Below are positions 25,013-29,445 of a stretch of 29,445 nt of DNA, one piece after another. This DNA comes from Hyphomicrobium_A sp964405975. Lineage in GTDB: Bacteria; Pseudomonadota; Alphaproteobacteria; Rhizobiales; Hyphomicrobiaceae. Both the position numbers and the translations under genes were made by a program. A model generated the notes under the pieces. The model saw nothing but the letters and a program-made list of their open reading frames with translations. It did not search any database and had not been told where the DNA came from. Position 1 is the stretch's first letter. Every line of letters begins with the position of its first letter. The stretch spans positions 1 through 29,445 of the forward strand of contig CAYOPW010000032.1 of NCBI GenBank assembly GCA_964405975.1. Reading direction: 5' to 3'.

Positions 25013-25049
25013 GGCTTCCATCTGTGCGATGGCCGGGACGAGGCAATCA

Positions 25050-25493
25050 ATGTCTAGGGCTGGGCTTGGTCAATCCTTCCGCACACTCATTGTCGAAACG
25101 CGCGGGCCGGGCCTCACTGATGTAACAGCGGATGTGCGTACGTGGCTCAATGAAATCGCCGCAAGCGATGGTTTGTTGACCGTCTTCATTCGGCATACGT
25201 CGGCATCTCTACTTATCCAGGAGAACGCCGACCCCGACGTACACACGGACCTCATCAACGCGCTCGACCGCCTAGCACCGCGCGATCGGCAATACGTCCA
25301 TGATACTGAAGGTCCCGACGACATGCCCGCCCACATCAAGGCGGCGGTGACGGCGACCTCGCTGTCCATTCCCGTCAAAGACAGGCGTATGACGCTTGGC
25401 TCGTGGCAGGGGGTCTATATGTTTGAACACCGTGACCGGCCGCACCGCCGGGAGATCGTGTTGCACTATCTCGGCACATCTCACACACATTGA
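25050..25493 (+). CDS. YjbQ family protein (secondary thiamine-phosphate synthase type)
   Basis: A 147-residue cytoplasmic protein of the UPF0047/YjbQ family. It has RHTSASLLIQENADP (His49), HDTEGPDDMPAH (His84, Asp85, His95) and LGSWQGVYMFEHR, all hallmark blocks. Some members show weak thiamine-phosphate synthase activity, but the true role is not settled. The ATG at 25050 is preferred because GAGG lies 6 bases upstream; an ATG at 25029 would add 7 residues. It is convergent with the symporter gene with 16 bp between stops. Confidence 0.95.
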   Translation: MSRAGLGQSFRTLIVETRGPGLTDVTADVRTWLNEIAASDGLLTVFIRHTSASLLIQENADPDVHTDLINALDRLAPRDRQYVHDTEGPDDMPAHIKAAVTATSLSIPVKDRRMTLGSWQGVYMFEHRDRPHRREIVLHYLGTSHTH

Positions 25494-25509
25494 GACGGTG
25501 CCGCCGATT

Positions 25510-27339
25510 TCATTTTCGATCCCGGTTCTTAAGCCGAAGCAGCCGCATTTCCCGGTCGTATATGACCTCGCCGCCGGGAACGCGCATCTCGCGCACAAGT
25601 TCAAGGACACTGCGAGTGGGAACCGGCGTAGCGAAACTGGCCAACACGGTTCCCAGCACGCCGGCGGGGATACCCAACAGACTGGCAAGTGGTCCTTCAA
25701 GTCCGATTGCCGAACCCGCCAACATGGTGACGACCGCAACGCCAAATCCCGAGCCCATTCCAGCCATCGCACCAAAGGCGTTCATACGCTTCCACCAGAC
25801 CGATAACGCGAGGACGGGAAAGAGCGTGGAGCCCGTGAGCGCCAGGCATGTTAGCAAGAGTGACAGCGCATCTGTCGGCGCCAGGAGCGCCATCAATCCG
25901 CCAAGTATGGCAACCACGCCGAAAGCGACGCGGGCCACCCACACCCTCGGCTGGCGCGGCAGCGGTTCCCAAGAAAGGCCGTTAATTACATCTTCGGCAA
26001 TAACATTGCCAAGCGCACCCACTACGGCACCCGCAGCAACGAGCGCGGCCGCAATGGCGCCTGCCGCTGCAAAATAGGCGAAGACGTTCGGCAGCCCCGC
26101 TGCAATTGGGAGGCTAAGGAAAACCGTATCGCGCCAAAAGCTAAAGCTCGTGAAGGCAAGCCTCGTTGAGCGCGTATCAATCTGAGCAAAGCCGAGGTCT
26201 GTCAGTTGCTGAGCCCAGCCCGGTATGCTGGCCGGTCCCGTGGCAGCGACAATGTCCATAACGTAATCGCGCATAAACACCGACACGGAAGCCACCGTGA
26301 GCATCACCAATCCGAAGAACACAGTCGCCCAACCAAGCGATTTGCGGGTCTCATAGACGCCGGGCGTCATTGTTACGCGCGGAAGCAGCCACGGCGCAGA
26401 CGCCACGCCGGCAGCAACCGTCAGCATCGCGACGACGAACGCGGCAGGGCCAATGCTTCCGAACGGCACTGTGAAGCGTTTGGTGACGGCCAACATGCCA
26501 TCACCAGGAAGCGAAAACGCAAAACTCGATACCTCAACGATGGGCAACCCCTGGATCGCCTCATTGCGCACCAGAGCGCGCAAGAGCGGGCCGTGCGTCA
26601 ACTGGGGCAAGGGAAAATTTGTGACCATGACGGCCACGACCGCCACAGGCACAATGAGTGCAAGAATTGCCGCGATCGCCTGGGCGCTACTCGACCAAGT
26701 AAATGAACGCATCCCGCCGAAGACCAGGCCGAGAACGATGCAGAGCGTTAGCAGCATCACCATGAGGCTCTGGGGCTGGCCGACGAGCCATGCGGCCACG
26801 AATGCCCCCATGCGCAACTCGGCTGCAAGAAGAAGCAGCATTGGAACAGCGACGAGTGCGGCACAAAGTATACGCACTGAACGACTATCGAAGCGGCGGC
26901 CGAGATAGCTGGGCACAGTGAACATGCCGAACTTGCGCAGGAACGGCGCCAGCATCACCGCCATTAAGACAAACCCGGCAAGACCGCCAATGACAACAAA
27001 TAGGGCGTCAAAACCAATGATGAAGAAGACACCGGTCATCGCGACAATTCCGGTGGCTCCCATTGCGGAACTGGCTACGCCAAGCCCGGTATAACCGGCC
27101 GGCACGCGTCGTCCGACCACGAAAAAGTCAAGCGGGTCCTTTGTGAGAACGGAAGCGGCAATGGCTGCGTAGAGCAACAACGGCCCGATGAGCATGCCCC
27201 ATCTCAGCGACGCATCCGGCGTGCCAAGTTGCTCGAAGATTATAAGCAACAGGACGAGCCCTGAAAGCGCGCTGACAAAGATGCCGAAATAGGTGCCAAG
27301 CCGCGGGTTCACTATGCGAGAGCGAGACGTGAGCGACAT
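25510..27339 (-). CDS. Sodium/solute symporter large subunit (VC_2705-type)
   Basis: A 609-residue inner-membrane protein of the sodium/solute symporter family, related to acetate permease ActP. About 13 hydrophobic segments span the sequence; 'DFFVVGRRVPAGYTGLGVASSAMGATGI' near residue 75 and 'FGMFTVPSYLGRRF' near 140 are typical. The start at 27339 follows the DUF4212 stop by 23 bp. The frame is open further upstream but overlaps that gene. Members paired with DUF4212 form the two-part symporter class. The substrate is probably a small monocarboxylate such as acetate (inference); no acetyl-CoA synthetase or sensor gene is nearby. Confidence 0.93.
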   Translation of the reverse strand: MSLTSRSRIVNPRLGTYFGIFVSALSGLVLLLIIFEQLGTPDASLRWGMLIGPLLLYAAIAASVLTKDPLDFFVVGRRVPAGYTGLGVASSAMGATGIVAMTGVFFIIGFDALFVVIGGLAGFVLMAVMLAPFLRKFGMFTVPSYLGRRFDSRSVRILCAALVAVPMLLLLAAELRMGAFVAAWLVGQPQSLMVMLLTLCIVLGLVFGGMRSFTWSSSAQAIAAILALIVPVAVVAVMVTNFPLPQLTHGPLLRALVRNEAIQGLPIVEVSSFAFSLPGDGMLAVTKRFTVPFGSIGPAAFVVAMLTVAAGVASAPWLLPRVTMTPGVYETRKSLGWATVFFGLVMLTVASVSVFMRDYVMDIVAATGPASIPGWAQQLTDLGFAQIDTRSTRLAFTSFSFWRDTVFLSLPIAAGLPNVFAYFAAAGAIAAALVAAGAVVGALGNVIAEDVINGLSWEPLPRQPRVWVARVAFGVVAILGGLMALLAPTDALSLLLTCLALTGSTLFPVLALSVWWKRMNAFGAMAGMGSGFGVAVVTMLAGSAIGLEGPLASLLGIPAGVLGTVLASFATPVPTRSVLELVREMRVPGGEVIYDREMRLLRLKNRDRK

Positions 27340-27362
27340 GGAGATGGACCTAAAGGCCTGAG

Positions 27363-27623
27363 CTAGATGTCCTCGTGGGCGCCGTGCCAATGGTCGACGG
27401 CGTCCTGGCGATTGACGAAGCTTGCCACCGTGAAGATGGCGATCACTGCGATGCCGTGTGCAGACAAGAAGTATCCCAACGGGAAGCCGAGGAATTTCTC
27501 GCTGTTCAGGCTTTCGGCATAGAGCGGCAGCACAATAATCACGACGAGAAATGGTACGATGCTCGCCAGCATCTGCCACTTGGTGTGCCGCCAATAAGGT
27601 TTGCGTTCTTTACGTTCTATCAT
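27363..27623 (-). CDS. DUF4212 symporter small subunit
   Basis: An 86-residue protein with a basic, Trp-containing start (YWRHTKWQM) and two TMs (about 19-38 and 48-68), as in the DUF4212 small subunit of sodium/solute symporters. GAGGGGC lies just upstream of the ATG. It is directly upstream of the large subunit on the same strand, and the two are surely one operon. Confidence 0.94.
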   Translation of the reverse strand: MIERKERKPYWRHTKWQMLASIVPFLVVIIVLPLYAESLNSEKFLGFPLGYFLSAHGIAVIAIFTVASFVNRQDAVDHWHGAHEDI

Positions 27624-27824
27624 GCTTGCCCCTCATTGAATCTGCCCGCCCCGGCGCCCGCTTCGCTCAGCAGACTAAGACACGCCAATAGTGCGACGCA
27701 TCTAAGGCGTGGAACAAGTGCCATCGGCCCTATGTCCCATTTGGCCGCAGGTGGCGATTAGCCTAGCATCCACGGCCTACCTGCTCACCCGCTCCGACCA
27801 TCTTCTGAGAAAGGATTGAAAAGT

Positions 27825-28199
27825 ATGTGGCAAGAATTCAAAGAATTCGCGATGAGAGGCAATGCGCTTGATCTTGCCATTGGCGTGATCATAGGGGCCG
27901 CCTTTGCCCCGATCGTCGCAACGCTGGTCGCCAACATCTTGATGCCCGTGATTGGCTACACCACGGCGGGCATCGATTTTTCCAGTTTGGAGGTCACACC
28001 CGTCGAGGGGGTCAATATCAAGTACGGACTGTTCCTCAATGCGGTGGTCCAGTTCTTGATCACAGCAATTGCGCTGTTCTTCATCATCAAAGGCATCAAC
28101 ACGATGCGCAAACCCGAAGCAGAGCCCAAACCGGCGGCTCCGCCACAGTCCGAGGTCTATCTAAAGGAGATCCGGGACGCGCTGGTCAAAGCTAAGTAG
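27825..28199 (+). CDS. mscL: Large-conductance mechanosensitive channel MscL
   Basis: A pentameric inner-membrane channel that opens under membrane tension to release solutes on osmotic downshock. The 124-residue product has the N-terminal amphipathic helix (MWQEFKEFAMRGN), TM1 with DLAIGVIIGAAF and TM2 (about 70-90), then a cytoplasmic helix. The ATG at 27825 has AAGGA 9 bases upstream; the TTG at 27816 is rejected. It ends 5 bp before the opposing radical SAM gene. The length is close to the usual 130-140. Confidence 0.96.
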   Translation: MWQEFKEFAMRGNALDLAIGVIIGAAFAPIVATLVANILMPVIGYTTAGIDFSSLEVTPVEGVNIKYGLFLNAVVQFLITAIALFFIIKGINTMRKPEAEPKPAAPPQSEVYLKEIRDALVKAK

Positions 28200-28204
28200 C
28201 GCGC

Positions 28205-29182
28205 TCACGAGCAACTGCCGCCACCCAGCACGCAGAACTTGGCGCAATGGGGATGGCAAAGCTTCACTGCGCCATTCGCGAACATGCCGCCGTCCACTTT
28301 TTCGGCGGCGGCAAGTGTCGTCCCCATTTCGAATGATTCATCGTAGGGCAGTAACGTGCACGGCAAGACAACCGGCGCGGCCGCTCCTTTACGCTTCACG
28401 ATCATGCGGGCGGACGCGCACATCTGGTCGCTTGGGCTCTTGTTCAAGATACCCCAGCAACGGGTCGTTATCTCGGGCACATCGTCAGAGCTATCCATCT
28501 CAGGAAACAGCATAAGCTGCGCGGCATCGTTTGGTTCGATACGCCAGCCGTGCTCTTTGATCAGTGCGCCATAGCCCGCTCGTGCGTCCGTCTCATCCTC
28601 GCCCCAGCACGTCCGCCCGGCGATGGCAATCTGAAAACCTTGCGCAGACAGCCAGTCTAGTCCTTTCAGCGTGATGTCCCACGTGCGCGGGCCGCGCTCC
28701 GTTTCGTGCAGGGCGCGCGTATAGTGATCCAGACTGACGCGAAGAGTGAGCTTGCCCTTGTAGATCTCATTGAGTTGCGCAAGGCCACGTTTTAATCGTG
28801 GCCGTTGCATGGGCAGCATGGCATTTGTCAACACCAGCACCTCAAAGCCGCGCGCCAACGCATCGGCAAGCATATCGAGGATGTCGGGATTCAAGAACGG
28901 CTCGCCGCCCGTGAACCCAATCTCGCGCACGCCCTGTTCCTGCGCCTCTTGCAGGAAGGGCTGCACCTCCGCCGTCGTTAGGTAGACAAGGCGATCATTA
29001 GAGGCGCTCGATTCGATGTAACAGTTCCGGCAGGTGATGTTGCACAGCGTACCGGTGTTGATCCAAAGCGTGTGAAGATGATCGAGCGATACCGTCGCGC
29101 GGGGCTCGCCGTTAGCGGTCCAATCGGGATCTTGGAACTTCTTGCGCGTCAAAGTGCGTGGAGCTGTGGTGATAACCGGCAA
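28205..29182 (-). CDS. Radical SAM protein with cysteine-rich C-terminus, substrate unknown
   Basis: A 325-residue radical SAM enzyme. CNITCRNC supplies the [4Fe-4S] cluster (Cys47, Cys51, Cys54) and TGGEP (91-95) the SAM-binding glycines. Beyond the barrel there are many further cysteines, including RCWG, MCAS, PCTL and a terminal CHPHCAKFC...GSC (309, 313, 317, 324), suggesting one or two auxiliary clusters as in SPASM/Twitch enzymes. The TTG start at 29182 is chosen because GAGG lies about 9 bases upstream; the frame is open to 29302 but that part is Arg-rich. Similar proteins occur in other Hyphomicrobiales (recalled, not checked). No precursor peptide or partner is seen. Confidence 0.85.
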   Translation of the reverse strand: MPVITTAPRTLTRKKFQDPDWTANGEPRATVSLDHLHTLWINTGTLCNITCRNCYIESSASNDRLVYLTTAEVQPFLQEAQEQGVREIGFTGGEPFLNPDILDMLADALARGFEVLVLTNAMLPMQRPRLKRGLAQLNEIYKGKLTLRVSLDHYTRALHETERGPRTWDITLKGLDWLSAQGFQIAIAGRTCWGEDETDARAGYGALIKEHGWRIEPNDAAQLMLFPEMDSSDDVPEITTRCWGILNKSPSDQMCASARMIVKRKGAAAPVVLPCTLLPYDESFEMGTTLAAAEKVDGGMFANGAVKLCHPHCAKFCVLGGGSCS

Positions 29183-29318
29183 AGGCGTGCGATCCTCAAA
29201 TTGGCGCGGGTATGTGTGGCGCAATCTCCTAGATGGGACGGTAACTAGCCTAGCACAACAATGGGTGAGCGATCGGGCGTGGCCGTGCCGGCCCCGCCGC
29301 AAGCCGCCAGGGCCACAC

Positions 29319-29349
29319 TTGAGCTTTTCGCCAGGCGAAGGGATATGTT
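29319..29349 (+). promoter_or_regulatory. Candidate promoter for tRNA-Gly
   Basis: TTGAGC at 29319-29324 and GATATG at 29342-29347 are 17 bases apart, which fits a sigma-70 type promoter; TATGTT at 29344-29349 is an alternative -10 box. Transcription would start near 29355, about 10 bases before the tRNA. Confidence 0.4.
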
Positions 29350-29364
29350 ACATGGGGCCGGTGG

Positions 29365-29439
29365 GCGGGCGTAGTTCAGTGGTAGAACGTCAGCTTCCCA
29401 AGCTGAATGTCGTCGGTTCGATCCCGATCGCCCGCTCCA
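29365..29439 (+). tRNA. tRNA-Gly (anticodon CCC)
   Basis: A complete 75-nt tRNA. Acceptor stem GCGGGCG pairs with CGCCCGC. D arm GTTC...GAAC, anticodon stem TCAGC/GCTGA with loop TTCCCAA (anticodon CCC, reads GGG), and T arm GTCGG-TTCGATC-CCGAT all form. The CCA end is encoded (29437-29439). The gene lies in its own transcript after the divergent radical SAM gene. Confidence 0.97.
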
Positions 29440-29445
29440 TACCCG

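Noticed and set aside
25510..26077. Ser/Thr/Ala/Pro-rich open frame opposite the symporter gene
   Set aside because: Low-complexity shadow of membrane-segment codons, with no signal or family features.

Overview
The window looks like chromosomal DNA of an alphaproteobacterium of the order Hyphomicrobiales (Rhizobiales). The evidence is fairly GC-rich DNA, a class I lysyl-tRNA synthetase, a DUF952 gene coupled to pyrD, a DUF6460 membrane protein, a TIGR02186/TauE pair, an Lhr-type helicase/PdeM pair and a PodJ-like Sel1 protein. This combination is familiar from that order; the genus cannot be fixed by reading alone. I see no insertion sequence, prophage, CRISPR array or rRNA. Coding density is high and most genes are intact.

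Layout. 1-3150: small membrane protein, a three-TM protein with a cytoplasmic middle domain, msrA, and mepA convergent with msrA. 3331-6219: a KANL3/Tex30-like alpha/beta hydrolase, a secreted SRPBCC-like protein and a divergent DHA2-type MFS exporter. 6574-9647: a TonB-like protein and a large YcbB-type L,D-transpeptidase. 9648-11669: a 402-bp gap rich in dyads, then class I lysyl-tRNA synthetase. 11686-13461: one DUF262-DUF1524 (GmrSD/SspE/BrxU-like) protein, the only clear defence-type gene. 13678-18843: DUF952-pyrD, DUF6460, and the ligase-associated DEXH helicase with its PdeM partner. 18850-20741: TauE/SafE exporter and TIGR02186, translationally coupled. 21096-24194: a 1032-residue PodJ-like polarity protein, divergent from a secreted coiled-coil protein and a YjbQ gene. 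25510-27623: two-subunit sodium/solute symporter. 27825-29439: mscL, a cysteine-rich radical SAM protein and tRNA-Gly(CCC).

How the genes fit together. Several act on the envelope: an L,D-transpeptidase that should make 3-3 cross-links, MepA that should cut cross-links, a PodJ-like scaffold, MscL and a TonB-like protein. This agrees with the polar growth and L,D-transpeptidase-rich walls known in Hyphomicrobiales. A second theme is genome maintenance and defence (helicase/PdeM, the DUF262-DUF1524 protein, MsrA for oxidative damage). Six gene pairs meet tail to tail with at most 16 bp between stops, so transcripts probably run into their neighbours' antisense strand.

No clearly new multi-gene system is evident. 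The best candidates for new biology are the solitary DUF262-DUF1524 protein, the uncharacterised radical SAM protein with a cysteine-rich C-terminus, the TIGR02186/TauE pair, and the structured DNA upstream of the lysyl-tRNA synthetase gene.
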